Source of the DNA: Mycolicibacterium septicum DSM 44393
GTDB lineage: Bacteria; Actinomycetota; Actinomycetes; Mycobacteriales; Mycobacteriaceae
DNA: 64,000 nt
Direction: 5' to 3'
NCBI RefSeq assembly: GCF_000455325.1
Contig: NZ_HG322953.1
Coordinates: 370,110-434,109, forward strand
Positions 25,833-33,848 of the stretch are shown here, piece by piece. A model generated the notes under the pieces. It did no database searches, had not been told where the DNA came from, and saw only the letters and a program-made list of their open reading frames with translations. How positions within the stretch are numbered: position 1 is the stretch's first letter; every line of letters begins with the position of its first letter. Made by a program: the position numbers and the translations under genes.

Positions 25833-27098
25833 ATGAGCGTTCAGACAGAGTCTCCGGCGACTGCGGTGCCGCACGCCGACCTGCGCGACCAGGTGCACGA
25901 GGCGGCGCGTCGGGCACGGGTCGCCGCCCGCGTCCTGGGCACCCTGAGCGCCGAGACCAAGAACCGCGCGCTGCATGCCGCCGCCGACAGCGTGCTGGCC
26001 CACGTCCACGAGATCCTCGCGGCCAACGCCGCCGATGTCGAGGCCGCCCGTGAGGCCGGAACCCCGGAGTCGATCATCGACCGGCTGGCGCTCAACCCGC
26101 AACGTGTCGACGGCATCGCCGCCGGTCTGCGCCAGGTCGCCGGTCTCCCGGACCCGGTGGGCGAGGTGCTGCGCGGCCGGACCCTGCCCAACGGTCTGCA
26201 GCTGCGTCAGCAGCGGGTGCCGCTCGGCGTGGTCGGCATGGTCTACGAGGGCCGTCCCAACGTCACGGTGGACGCGTTCGGGCTCACCCTGAAATCCGGC
26301 AATGCCGCTCTGCTGCGCGGTAGTTCGTCCGCGGCCCGGTCCAACGAGGCGCTGGTGACCGCGCTGCGTTCGGCGCTGGCGTCGGTCGGTTTGCCCCTGG
26401 ATGCCGTGCAGCTGCTGCCCAGCCATGACCGCGCCAGTGTCACGCACCTGATCCAGGCCCGTGGCCTGGTGGACGTGGTGATCCCGCGTGGGGGAGCCGG
26501 CCTGATCGCGGCCGTGGTGCGCGACGCCCAGGTGCCCACGATCGAGACCGGCGTCGGCAATTGCCATGTCTACGTTCATGAAGCGGCCGATATCGACGTT
26601 GCCGAGAAGATCTTGCTGAACTCCAAGACCCGGCGTCCCAGCGTCTGCAATGCCGCCGAGACGCTGCTGGTGGACAAGGCGCTGGAGGCCACCGCGCTGC
26701 CCCGGCTGACCTCCGCGCTGCGGGAGGCGGGGGTCACGGTGCACGCCGACCCCACCGACGAGGAGTTGCACGCCGAGTTCCTCTCGATGGACATCGCCGT
26801 GGCCCTGGTCGACGGTCTCGACGCCGCGATCGCCCACATCAACGAGTACGGCACCGGGCACACCGAGGCCATCGTGACAACGAACCTTGCTGCGGCCCAG
26901 CGCTTCACCGAACAGGTGGACGCGGCTGCGGTGATGGTCAACGCGTCCACCGCGTTCACCGACGGAGAGCAGTTCGGTTTCGGCGCAGAGATCGGCATCT
27001 CCACCCAGAAGCTGCATGCCCGCGGACCCATGGGCCTGCCCGAACTGACCTCCACCAAATGGATCGTGTGGGGAGACGGTCAGACCCGCCCGGCCTAG
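25833..27098 (+). CDS. proA: Gamma-glutamyl phosphate reductase
   Basis: 421 residues, aldehyde-dehydrogenase fold. It reduces gamma-glutamyl phosphate from ProB to glutamate semialdehyde. The signature GNCHVYVHEAADIDVA and the catalytic Cys in TRRPSVCNAAETLLV (Cys near residue 272) are intact, as is GFGAEIGISTQKLHARGPMG near the C-terminus. The start MSVQTES at 25833 is supported by the leaderless promoter. It precedes the MoxR gene by 30 bases, as in M. tuberculosis (Rv2427c-Rv2426c), so the two may share a transcript. Confidence 0.97.
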   Translation: MSVQTESPATAVPHADLRDQVHEAARRARVAARVLGTLSAETKNRALHAAADSVLAHVHEILAANAADVEAAREAGTPESIIDRLALNPQRVDGIAAGLRQVAGLPDPVGEVLRGRTLPNGLQLRQQRVPLGVVGMVYEGRPNVTVDAFGLTLKSGNAALLRGSSSAARSNEALVTALRSALASVGLPLDAVQLLPSHDRASVTHLIQARGLVDVVIPRGGAGLIAAVVRDAQVPTIETGVGNCHVYVHEAADIDVAEKILLNSKTRRPSVCNAAETLLVDKALEATALPRLTSALREAGVTVHADPTDEELHAEFLSMDIAVALVDGLDAAIAHINEYGTGHTEAIVTTNLAAAQRFTEQVDAAAVMVNASTAFTDGEQFGFGAEIGISTQKLHARGPMGLPELTSTKWIVWGDGQTRPA

Positions 27099-27128
27099 GC
27101 GCCGACCAGATAGAGACCAGGAGACCAC

Positions 27129-28016
27129 ATGAGCGTGCCCGCTCGCCCCGCTCCGTTGTTCGCCGACATCGACGATGTCGCGCGTCGCCTGGCGGAGACC
27201 GGATACCTGCCCGATACCGCCACCGCGACAGCGGTTTTCCTCGCCGACCGGCTGGGTAAGCCGTTGCTCGTGGAGGGGCCCGCGGGTGTCGGCAAGACCG
27301 AGCTGGCCCGCGCGGTCGCCGCGACCACCGGCTCGGAGCTGGTGCGGTTGCAGTGCTACGAGGGCGTCGACGAGGCCCGCGCGCTCTACGAGTGGAACCA
27401 CGCCAAGCAGATCCTGCGGATCCAGGCCGGGCAGAACGCCAACGGCGGTGACTGGGACCAGACCAAGATGGACGTGTTCAGCGAAGAGTTCCTGCTGACC
27501 CGTCCGCTGCTGACCGCGATCAAGCGCACCGACCCGACCGTGCTGCTGGTCGACGAGACCGACAAAGCCGACATCGAGATCGAGGGCCTGCTGTTGGAGG
27601 TGCTCTCCGACTTCGCGGTCACCGTCCCGGAACTCGGCACGATCACCGCCGAACGGCCGCCCTTCGTGGTCCTCACCTCGAATGCCACCCGCGAGCTCTC
27701 CGAGGCGCTCAAGCGTCGTTGCCTGTTCCTGCACATCGACTTCCCGGATCCGGATCTGGAGCGCCGCATCCTGCTGTCCCGGGTGCCCGAACTGCCCGAG
27801 CACATCGCCACCGAGCTGGTGCGGATCATCGGCGTGATGCGCGGTATGCAGCTCAAGAAGCTGCCCTCGGTCGCCGAGACCATCGACTGGGGCCGCACCG
27901 TCCTGGCGCTGGGCCTGGACACCATCGACGACGAGATGATCGCCGCCACCCTCGGCGTGGTCCTCAAACACCAATCCGACCAGCAGCGCGCTGCCGGCGA
28001 GCTCAGGCTCAACTAG
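27129..28016 (+). CDS. MoxR-type AAA+ ATPase
   Basis: 295 residues. Walker A GPAGVGKT (residues 50-57), Walker B VLLVDETDKAD (about 138-148), sensor 1 LTSNATRELS, and the MoxR tail region. The ATG at 27129 has AGGAGACC upstream. MoxR ATPases work with VWA-domain partners to insert cofactors or fold enzyme complexes in the cytosol. The partner VWA gene begins two bases after this stop (Rv2426c-Rv2425c arrangement). Its client is unknown; no oxidoreductase of the carbon-monoxide dehydrogenase or methanol dehydrogenase type is adjacent. Confidence 0.93.
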   Translation: MSVPARPAPLFADIDDVARRLAETGYLPDTATATAVFLADRLGKPLLVEGPAGVGKTELARAVAATTGSELVRLQCYEGVDEARALYEWNHAKQILRIQAGQNANGGDWDQTKMDVFSEEFLLTRPLLTAIKRTDPTVLLVDETDKADIEIEGLLLEVLSDFAVTVPELGTITAERPPFVVLTSNATRELSEALKRRCLFLHIDFPDPDLERRILLSRVPELPEHIATELVRIIGVMRGMQLKKLPSVAETIDWGRTVLALGLDTIDDEMIAATLGVVLKHQSDQQRAAGELRLN

Positions 28017-28018
28017 TG

Positions 28019-29470
28019 GTGCCCCGCCGGGTCCGACCGCCCCAGCCGCTGGCCCCGCACGGCCTGCCCGGGCACCTCGTCGAGTTCGTCGAAGCCCTTC
28101 GCGGGCAGGGGATCTCGGTCGGTCCGTCGGAAACCGTGGACGCCGGCCGGGTGATCACGGTACTGGGGTTGGGCGATCGTGAGGCGTTGCGCGAGGGCAT
28201 CGCCTGCGCGGTGCTGCGGCGCCCCGACCACCGCGAGACCTACGACGCGATGTTCGACCTGTTCTTCCCGGCGGCGCTCGGCGCGCGCACCGTCCTCGAC
28301 GATGACGACGAGGGCGAAACCGGCGACCAGGATCGGCCCCAGCTGCCGCCCGAAGACATCGAGGCGATGCGCGACGCGCTGGTGCAGATGCTGGCCGACA
28401 ACGAGGATCTGGCCAACCTCGACGACCGGATGGCGGCGATGATCGCCCGCATCGTCGAGGCGTACGGCCGCTACAACTCCAGCCGCGGCCCGTCGTATTC
28501 GTCGTATCAGGCGCTCAAGGCGATGAGCCTCGACGATCTGGAGGGCCGGCTGCTGGCCGGCCTGCTCGCCCCCTACGGCGACGAGCCCACGCCGACCCAG
28601 GAGGAGATCGCCAAGGCCCTGGCCGCCCAGCGCATCTCCCAGCTGCGCAAGATGGTCGAGTCCGAGACCAAGCGCCGCACCGCCGAGCAGTTGGGCCGCG
28701 ACCACGTGCAGATGTACGGGGTGCCGCAACTGGCCGAGAACGTCGAGTTCCTGCGCGCGTCCGGTGAGCAGCTGCGCCAGATGCGCAAGACCGTGCAACC
28801 GCTGGCCCGCACGTTGGCGACGCGGCTGGCGGCCCGGCGCCGCCGGTCCCGGTCCGGGGAGATCGACCTGCGCAAGACGCTGCGAAAGTCGATGTCCACC
28901 GGCGGTGTGCCGATCGACGTGGTGCTCAAGAAGCCGCATCCGGCCCGGCCCGAGCTCGTGGTGCTCTGCGATGTGTCCGGGTCGGTGGCCGGGTTCAGCC
29001 ACTTCACCCTGATGCTGGTCTCGGCGCTGCGCCAGCAGTTCTCCCGGGTTCGTGTCTTCGCCTTCATCGACACCACCGACGAGGTCACCGACATGTTCGG
29101 GCCGGAGGCCGATCTGGCGGTTGCCGTGCAGCGCATCACCCGTGAGGCGGGCGTCTACACCCGCGACGGGCACTCCGACTACGGCCACGCCTTCGTGTCG
29201 TTCCTGGACAAGTACCCCAACGTGCTGTCGCCGCGCAGCTCGCTGCTGGTGCTGGGCGACGGTCGGAACAACTACCGCAACCCCGAGACGGCACTGCTCG
29301 CCCACATGGTGTCGGCCAGCCGTCACGCGTACTGGCTCAACCCGGAGCCCAAGCACCTGTGGGGCAGCGGGGATTCTGCGGTGCCGAAATACCTCGAAAC
29401 CATCCCGATGCACGAGTGCCGCTCGGCCAAGCAGCTGGCCGCGGTGATCGACGGGTTGCTGCCGGTCTGA
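28019..29470 (+). CDS. VWA domain (CoxE-like) protein
   Basis: 483 residues. The N-terminal half is helical with an acidic linker (DDDDEGETGDQD near residues 98-110) and an Arg-rich patch near residue 280. The C-terminal von Willebrand A domain carries the metal-ion-dependent adhesion site DVSGS (Asp318) and the later Thr/Asp ligands in FIDTTDEV and LGDGRNN. GTG 28019 gives a protein starting VPRRVRPPQ just after the MoxR stop. It is the usual partner of a MoxR ATPase, acting in protein complex assembly. A GC hairpin follows. Confidence 0.92.
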   Translation: MPRRVRPPQPLAPHGLPGHLVEFVEALRGQGISVGPSETVDAGRVITVLGLGDREALREGIACAVLRRPDHRETYDAMFDLFFPAALGARTVLDDDDEGETGDQDRPQLPPEDIEAMRDALVQMLADNEDLANLDDRMAAMIARIVEAYGRYNSSRGPSYSSYQALKAMSLDDLEGRLLAGLLAPYGDEPTPTQEEIAKALAAQRISQLRKMVESETKRRTAEQLGRDHVQMYGVPQLAENVEFLRASGEQLRQMRKTVQPLARTLATRLAARRRRSRSGEIDLRKTLRKSMSTGGVPIDVVLKKPHPARPELVVLCDVSGSVAGFSHFTLMLVSALRQQFSRVRVFAFIDTTDEVTDMFGPEADLAVAVQRITREAGVYTRDGHSDYGHAFVSFLDKYPNVLSPRSSLLVLGDGRNNYRNPETALLAHMVSASRHAYWLNPEPKHLWGSGDSAVPKYLETIPMHECRSAKQLAAVIDGLLPV

Positions 29471-29489
29471 GCCCGCGCATCGCATCGCC

Positions 29490-29513
29490 CCCGTGCCGCC
29501 GGGTTCGCACGGG
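29490..29513 (+). terminator. Hairpin after the VWA gene
   Basis: CCCGTGC (29490-29496) and GCACGGG (29507-29513) form a 7-bp stem with a 10-base loop, 20 bases after the VWA stop and before the nadD promoter. No T-run follows, so it may be a weak terminator. Confidence 0.45.
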
Positions 29514-29537
29514 TGCCGGTGCCCGTCAACGCTCCCG

Positions 29538-29543
29538 TAAGCT
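29538..29543 (+). promoter_or_regulatory. -10 box of leaderless nadD operon promoter
   Basis: TAAGCT precedes the GTG at 29552 by 8 bases without a ribosome binding site. It decides that start over the in-frame GTG at 29513, and would drive nadD-rsfS-gpgP-octT-degV. Confidence 0.5.
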
Positions 29544-29551
29544 GCCTCTTT

Positions 29552-30199
29552 GTGGCAAGACGGCGCAGGTTGGGTGTGATGGGTGGGACATTCGATCCCA
29601 TCCACAACGGGCACCTGGTCGCCGCCAGTGAGGTGGCGGACCTGTTCGAACTCGACGAGGTGGTGTTCGTCCCGACCGGTCAGCCGTGGCAGAAGCACGA
29701 CCGGCGGGTCAGCGCGGCCGAGGACCGGTATCTGATGACGGTGATCGCGACCGCGTCCAACCCGCGTTTCTCGGTCAGCCGGGTCGACATCGACCGGGGC
29801 GGGGCGACCTACACCAAGGACACCCTGCGTGACCTGCGTGATCTCAACGCCGGCACCGACCTGTTCTTCATCACCGGAGCCGACGCCCTGGCATCGATCC
29901 TGTCCTGGCAGAACTGGGAAGACATGTTCTCCATGGCGAGGTTCGTCGGCGTCAGCCGACCGGGCTACGAGCTAGACGGTGACCATATCGAGGCGGCGCT
30001 GCGCGAGCTGCCGCCGGACGCATTGACGTTGGTCGAGGTGCCCGCGCTGGCGATCTCCTCCAGCGACTGCCGTAAGAGGGCCTCCGAAGGCCGGCCGATC
30101 TGGTACCTGGTGCCCGACGGCGTGGTCCAGTACGTGACCAAACGCGGGTTGTACTCCGCAGACGGGAAGGGTGAACACATCATGGAGCCGGTTCGATGA
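29552..30199 (+). CDS. nadD: Nicotinate-nucleotide adenylyltransferase
   Basis: 215 residues. It joins nicotinate mononucleotide and ATP to nicotinate adenine dinucleotide, the substrate of NadE. The nucleotidyltransferase signature GVMGGTFDPIHNGHL is near the N-terminus and the C-terminal ISSSDCRKRA (the ISSTxxR type) is present. The start follows the leaderless -10 box and gives a protein close to the M. tuberculosis one (Rv2421c). The stop overlaps rsfS by four bases. Confidence 0.97.
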   Translation: MARRRRLGVMGGTFDPIHNGHLVAASEVADLFELDEVVFVPTGQPWQKHDRRVSAAEDRYLMTVIATASNPRFSVSRVDIDRGGATYTKDTLRDLRDLNAGTDLFFITGADALASILSWQNWEDMFSMARFVGVSRPGYELDGDHIEAALRELPPDALTLVEVPALAISSSDCRKRASEGRPIWYLVPDGVVQYVTKRGLYSADGKGEHIMEPVR

Positions 30200-30582
30200 G
30201 CGCGACCGACGAGGCCGTCGCGATGGCGACGGTGGCCGCCCAGGCTGCTTCGGCCAAGCTGGCAGACGATGTGGTGGTCATCGACGTGTCGGGGCAGTTG
30301 GTGATCACCGACTGCTTCGTGATCGCGTCAGCCTCCAACGAGCGCCAGGTCAATGCGATCGTCGACGAGGTCGAGGACAAGATGCGGCTGGCCGGCTACA
30401 AGCCCGCGCGCCGCGAGGGCACCCGCGAGGGGCGCTGGACGTTGCTCGATTACGTCGACATCGTGGTGCACATCCAGCACCAGGACGAGCGGGAGTTCTA
30501 CGCCCTGGAACGGTTGTGGCGCGATTGCCCGACGGTTCCGGTCGATCTCGGTGAGCCGGTGGACCCGGAGTCGGCGGAATGA
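30196..30582 (+). CDS. rsfS: Ribosome silencing factor RsfS
   Basis: 128 residues of the DUF143/Iojap family. It binds ribosomal protein L14 and blocks subunit joining under nutrient limitation. Typical motifs are VVIDVSGQLVITDCFVIAS and the later HIQHQDEREFYALERLW. The ATGA overlap with nadD implies translational coupling, a pairing conserved in many bacteria (Rv2420c here). Confidence 0.95.
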   Translation: MSATDEAVAMATVAAQAASAKLADDVVVIDVSGQLVITDCFVIASASNERQVNAIVDEVEDKMRLAGYKPARREGTREGRWTLLDYVDIVVHIQHQDEREFYALERLWRDCPTVPVDLGEPVDPESAE

Positions 30583-30589
30583 GGGCGCT

Positions 30590-31258
30590 ATGAGGGTCCG
30601 TCGGCTGGTGCTGTTGCGCCACGGCCAGACCGAGTACAACGCGGGCAGCCGGATGCAGGGTCAGCTCGATACCGAGCTGTCCGATCTCGGCCGTGACCAG
30701 GCCGCCGCGGCTGCCGAGGTGCTGGCCAAGCGCCAGCCGCTGTTGATCGTGTCGTCGGATCTCACGCGCGCCCTTGACACCGCGGTGACCCTCGGTGATC
30801 GCGCCGGGATCGCGGTACAGGTGGACAAGCGGCTGCGTGAGACGCATCTGGGGGACTGGCAGGGCCTGACCCACCAGGAGGTCGACACCATGGCTCCGGG
30901 CGCTCGCGCGGCCTGGCGCGAGGATGCGCGGTGGGCGCCGCACGGCGGTGAGAGCCGTGTCGACGTGGCCGACCGCAGCATCCCGGTGGTCGCTGAACTT
31001 GTTGCCGGACAGGCGGAGTGGGGTCTGGATGGCTCGGACCGCCCCGTTGTGCTGGTTGCGCACGGCGGGCTGATCGCGGCGCTGACCGCCGGTCTGCTCG
31101 GCCTGCCGGTGGACAACTGGCCGGTGCTCGGCGGGATGGGCAACGCCAGTTGGGTTCAGCTGTCCGGACATTCCGACGATGACGGAGATTTCGACGCGAC
31201 CCGGTGGCGGCTGGATGTCTGGAATGCCTCGGCACAGGTGGCCAACGATGTCCTCTGA
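30590..31258 (+). CDS. gpgP: Glucosyl-3-phosphoglycerate phosphatase
   Basis: 222 residues of the histidine phosphatase (phosphoglycerate mutase-like) family. The phosphohistidine motif is LLRHGQTEYN with His11; the second His is in LVAHGGLIAAL and the acid in LRETHLGDWQG. It is nearly identical in motifs to Rv2419c, the GpgP that removes phosphate from glucosyl-3-phosphoglycerate, the second step of methylglucose lipopolysaccharide synthesis. ATG 30590 lies 7 bases after rsfS. Its last 11 bases overlap octT. Confidence 0.93.
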   Translation: MRVRRLVLLRHGQTEYNAGSRMQGQLDTELSDLGRDQAAAAAEVLAKRQPLLIVSSDLTRALDTAVTLGDRAGIAVQVDKRLRETHLGDWQGLTHQEVDTMAPGARAAWREDARWAPHGGESRVDVADRSIPVVAELVAGQAEWGLDGSDRPVVLVAHGGLIAALTAGLLGLPVDNWPVLGGMGNASWVQLSGHSDDDGDFDATRWRLDVWNASAQVANDVL

Positions 31259-31997
31259 TCGCTCGCCTGCCCGCAAGCCGGTGCTGTTGGTGTTCGCCGA
31301 CTCGCTGTCCTATTTCGGCCCGACCGGTGGTCTGCCGTCCGACGATCCGCGGATCTGGCCCAACATCGTGGCCGAGCAGTTGGGCTGGGATGTGGAACTC
31401 ATCGGCCGGATCGGTTGGACCTGTCGCGACGTCTGGTGGGCCTCGACGCAGGATCCGCGGGCATGGGCTGCGTTGCCGCGTGCGGGTGCGGTGGTCTTCG
31501 CCACCAGCGGCATGGATTCGCTGCCGTCCCCGCTGCCGACCGCGCTGCGCGAGTCGATCCGGTACATCCGTCCGGCGTGGCTACGGCGCTGGGCGCGGGA
31601 CGGCTACGGCTGGCTGCAGCCCCGGCTGTCACCGATCTCCCGAGCGGCGCTGCCCCCGCACGTCACGGTCGAGTACCTCGAGATGACGCGCAACGCCATC
31701 GATTTCAACCGGCCCGGCATCCCGGTGGTGGCCTCGCTGCCGTCGGTGCACATCGCCGATACCTACGGCAAGGCCCATCACGGGCGTGAGCCCACGGTCA
31801 AGGCCATCACCGCCTGGGCGCAGGAGCACGACGTGCCGTTGGTGGACCTCAAGGCCGCGGTGGCCGACGAGGTCCTCGGTGGGCGCGGCAATCCCGACGG
31901 CATCCACTGGAATTTCGAAGCCCACCGGGCAGTGGCCGAGTTGATGCTCAAGGGCCTGGCCGATGCCGGTGTGCCACAACTGGATTCCACAGACTGA
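31248..31997 (+). CDS. octT: Octanoyltransferase of MGLP synthesis (SGNH fold)
   Basis: 249 residues, GDSL/SGNH-hydrolase fold: the nucleophile Ser19 in FADSLSYFG and the C-terminal DGIHWNFEAH carrying the catalytic Asp/His pair. It corresponds to Rv2418c, OctT, which octanoylates early glucosylglycerate intermediates of methylglucose lipopolysaccharides. The ATG at 31248 overlaps the end of gpgP by 11 bases, so the two MGLP genes are translationally coupled. It was once annotated only as a lipase-like hypothetical. Confidence 0.88.
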   Translation: MSSDRSPARKPVLLVFADSLSYFGPTGGLPSDDPRIWPNIVAEQLGWDVELIGRIGWTCRDVWWASTQDPRAWAALPRAGAVVFATSGMDSLPSPLPTALRESIRYIRPAWLRRWARDGYGWLQPRLSPISRAALPPHVTVEYLEMTRNAIDFNRPGIPVVASLPSVHIADTYGKAHHGREPTVKAITAWAQEHDVPLVDLKAAVADEVLGGRGNPDGIHWNFEAHRAVAELMLKGLADAGVPQLDSTD

Positions 31998-31999
31998 CG

Positions 32000-32845
32000 A
32001 TGGCGGTCATGGTAGTAACCGACTCGACGTCGCGGTTGCGACCCGAGTTGTGCGAGCAGTGGGGAATCCGGCAGGTGCCGTTGCACATCCTCGACGACGG
32101 CAGTGACTGGCGCGACGGTGTCGATCCGATTCCGGCGGCCATCTACGACCGGGCCAGGGTCACGACGTCGGGGGCCTCGCCGGCCGATCTCGCCGAGACC
32201 TATCGGCAGGCGCTGGCCGACAGTGGTGGCGACGGTGTTGTCGCAGTACATATTTCGGCTGCGCTTTCGAGTACCTACAGCACGGCGGCAGCGGTTGCCC
32301 GCGAGATCGGGCAGGCGGTACGGGTGGTGAACTCCCGCGCTGCGGCAATGGGGGTGGGCTTCGTCGCCCTGGCCGCGGCCGAATCAGCCCGTGGCGGAGG
32401 AACACTCGACGCTGTCGAGGCGGCGGCTCGCGCCGCGATCCCGCGCGGGCAAGCGTTCATCGTCGTGCACCGGCTCGACAACCTGCGGCGCAGCGGCCGG
32501 ATCGGTGCGGCGGCGTCGTGGCTGGGTACGGCACTGTCACTCAAACCGCTGCTGCGCCTGGATGTGGACGGCCGGCTGGTGCTCTCGCAACGCATCCGGA
32601 CCATATCGAAAGCACATGCGGCACTTGTTGATCAGATCGCCGACGCGGCGGGGGACCGCGCCGTGAGCGTGGTCGTGCACCACGTGGACAACCCGGACGG
32701 TGCCGACGAGATCGCGGCGGCGCTCACCGACCGCCTGCCGAACCTGCGGTCACTGTCGGTGACGGACATGGGTCCGGTGCTCGCCGTGCACGTCGGCGGC
32801 GGCGCGGTCGGTGCGTGCATCACCGTGGAGGACGCTTCGGGGTAG
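32000..32845 (+). CDS. DegV family fatty acid-binding protein
   Basis: 281 residues. DegV proteins bind a fatty acid in a pocket between two domains and deliver it to fatty acid kinase or transferases. The start is MAVMVVTDSTSRL; ATG 32009 is an alternative and would begin MVVTDSTSRL. Typical motifs are VAVHISAALSSTY and LDNLRRSGRIG (about residues 153-163). It sits 2 bases after octT (Rv2417c-Rv2418c order), so it may supply or sense the acyl group used by OctT; this is inference from position. Confidence 0.92.
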   Translation: MAVMVVTDSTSRLRPELCEQWGIRQVPLHILDDGSDWRDGVDPIPAAIYDRARVTTSGASPADLAETYRQALADSGGDGVVAVHISAALSSTYSTAAAVAREIGQAVRVVNSRAAAMGVGFVALAAAESARGGGTLDAVEAAARAAIPRGQAFIVVHRLDNLRRSGRIGAAASWLGTALSLKPLLRLDVDGRLVLSQRIRTISKAHAALVDQIADAAGDRAVSVVVHHVDNPDGADEIAAALTDRLPNLRSLSVTDMGPVLAVHVGGGAVGACITVEDASG

Positions 32846-32862
32846 TCCCCGAATTTTCGACG

Positions 32863-32921
32863 CCGTTTTCTACCTGTGGATTGTCGATTGGCGGCGCGCA
32901 CAACCGTCAGGTGGAAAACGG
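32863..32921. repeat. Long inverted repeat downstream of degV
   Basis: A 14-base arm at 32863-32876 (CCGTTTTCTACCTG) is matched by its reverse complement at 32908-32921 with one G-T pair, around a 31-base loop. It starts 18 bases after the degV stop and could end the nadD-degV transcript. It also resembles the TTTCC-N5-GGAAA boxes just downstream, so it might belong to the next promoter's control region. Confidence 0.5.
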
Positions 32922-32957
32922 TGAAGCGGCACATGTTTCCCGCATCCCACCCTTGAC

Positions 32958-33000
32958 TTTCCCACCTGGAAACTGGGATCCTACTTTCCATACAGGAAAG
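32958..33000. promoter_or_regulatory. Two TTTCC-N5-GGAAA operator boxes
   Basis: Box 1 is TTTCC-CACCT-GGAAA (32958-32972). Box 2 is CTTTCC-ATACA-GGAAAG (32984-33000). Their centres are 27 bases apart, between a TTGACT (32953-32958) and the start of the membrane protein/regulator pair. Probable binding sites for the winged-helix protein encoded second in that pair. Confidence 0.6.
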
Positions 33001-33012
33001 TGAGGAATGGCC

Positions 33013-33477
33013 ATGGGGGACACAACACCGGCCGATGCTCGCGATGCATTGGATGCCGTCGATCACGCCACGGCGCGGGTGGCGGATGAAGTCGGGCTGC
33101 CACGGTGGTACTGGTGGCTGCTGGCGGCGGCCTGGGTCTGCCTCGGGGTCATCGGCGATTTCGGCCCGCAGTGGCTCGCCATCGCCGCCACCGTCGGGTT
33201 CGGTATCGCTCATTCCACGATCGCGTCGCACCGTCTGAACGGCCGCCGCAGGACCGGCCGCCTCCAGGTCAGTGCCGATACGGCCGGCCGCCGGGTTCCG
33301 GTGGTGGTGATCGGCATGCTGATCGGGCTGGTCGCCGTGACGATCGCGGCAGGATTTCTGTTGGACGCCGACGGTGCCCGTCATGCCGGAACCGCGGCGG
33401 CGGTGTTCGTCGCCGCGATCGTCGGGCTGGGTGGGCCCGAGATTCTGCGAACTCTGTGCCGATGGGCCAATGCATGA
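33013..33477 (+). CDS. Small integral membrane protein next to a winged-helix regulator
   Basis: 154 residues: a short polar N-terminus (MGDTTPADARDALDAVDHAT), then about four hydrophobic segments (near 37-57, 58-75, 97-117 and 124-146). No known enzyme motif is present. The start at 33013 is preferred because GAGGA (33002-33006) has proper spacing to it but abuts the in-frame ATG at 33007. The stop overlaps the regulator gene by four bases. Such pairs of a small multipass protein and a one-domain regulator are common in mycobacteria; function unknown. Confidence 0.8.
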   Translation: MGDTTPADARDALDAVDHATARVADEVGLPRWYWWLLAAAWVCLGVIGDFGPQWLAIAATVGFGIAHSTIASHRLNGRRRTGRLQVSADTAGRRVPVVVIGMLIGLVAVTIAAGFLLDADGARHAGTAAAVFVAAIVGLGGPEILRTLCRWANA

Positions 33478-33848
33478 CGGCGAAGCCGTGCTTCGACGAA
33501 CTGATCCACCCCAGCACGCGCTTGACGCTGGTGGCCACGCTGGCCGCGGCGGACTGGGCTGAGTTCTCCTATCTCAAAGAGACGCTGCGACTTTCGGATT
33601 CAGCGTTGTCCAAGCAGCTGGCGATTCTGGAGAACGCAGGGTATGTCGCCACCGAGCGGCGCCTCGATGCCAGCCGGCACAAGGTGCACGCCAGGCTCAC
33701 CGACGCCGGCCGGGTGGCATTCGAGGGTCACGTCGCGGCCCTGAGGGCCATCGTCGGCGGAGCCGACGGAACGGGCATCGTCGGCGGAGCCGAGCCAACG
33801 CGCACCGACGACGTCGCGGCCGGCGTCAGCCGGCGAACCGGCCGGTGA
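33474..33848 (+). CDS. Winged-helix (MarR/ArsR-like) transcriptional regulator
   Basis: 124 residues. A single winged helix-turn-helix domain (residues about 6-85) carries LSDSALSKQLAILENAGYVA as helix-turn-helix and wing region RRLDASRHKVHARLTDAG, close to the DUF-type regulators that bind as dimers. The C-terminus (about 88-110) repeats IVGGA and comes from an 18-bp direct repeat in the DNA (33749-33766 and 33776-33793). ATGA overlap with the membrane protein gene suggests strict co-expression. It probably autoregulates through the two inverted repeats upstream. The end overlaps the convergent gene by 23 bases. Confidence 0.85.
   Translation: MTAKPCFDELIHPSTRLTLVATLAAADWAEFSYLKETLRLSDSALSKQLAILENAGYVATERRLDASRHKVHARLTDAGRVAFEGHVAALRAIVGGADGTGIVGGAEPTRTDDVAAGVSRRTGR

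Noticed and set aside
25761..27974. Very long antisense open frame opposite proA and the MoxR gene
   Set aside because: The composition is His/Arg/Gln-rich noise, typical of the antisense strand of GC-rich genes; no family motif, and proA and MoxR are certain.
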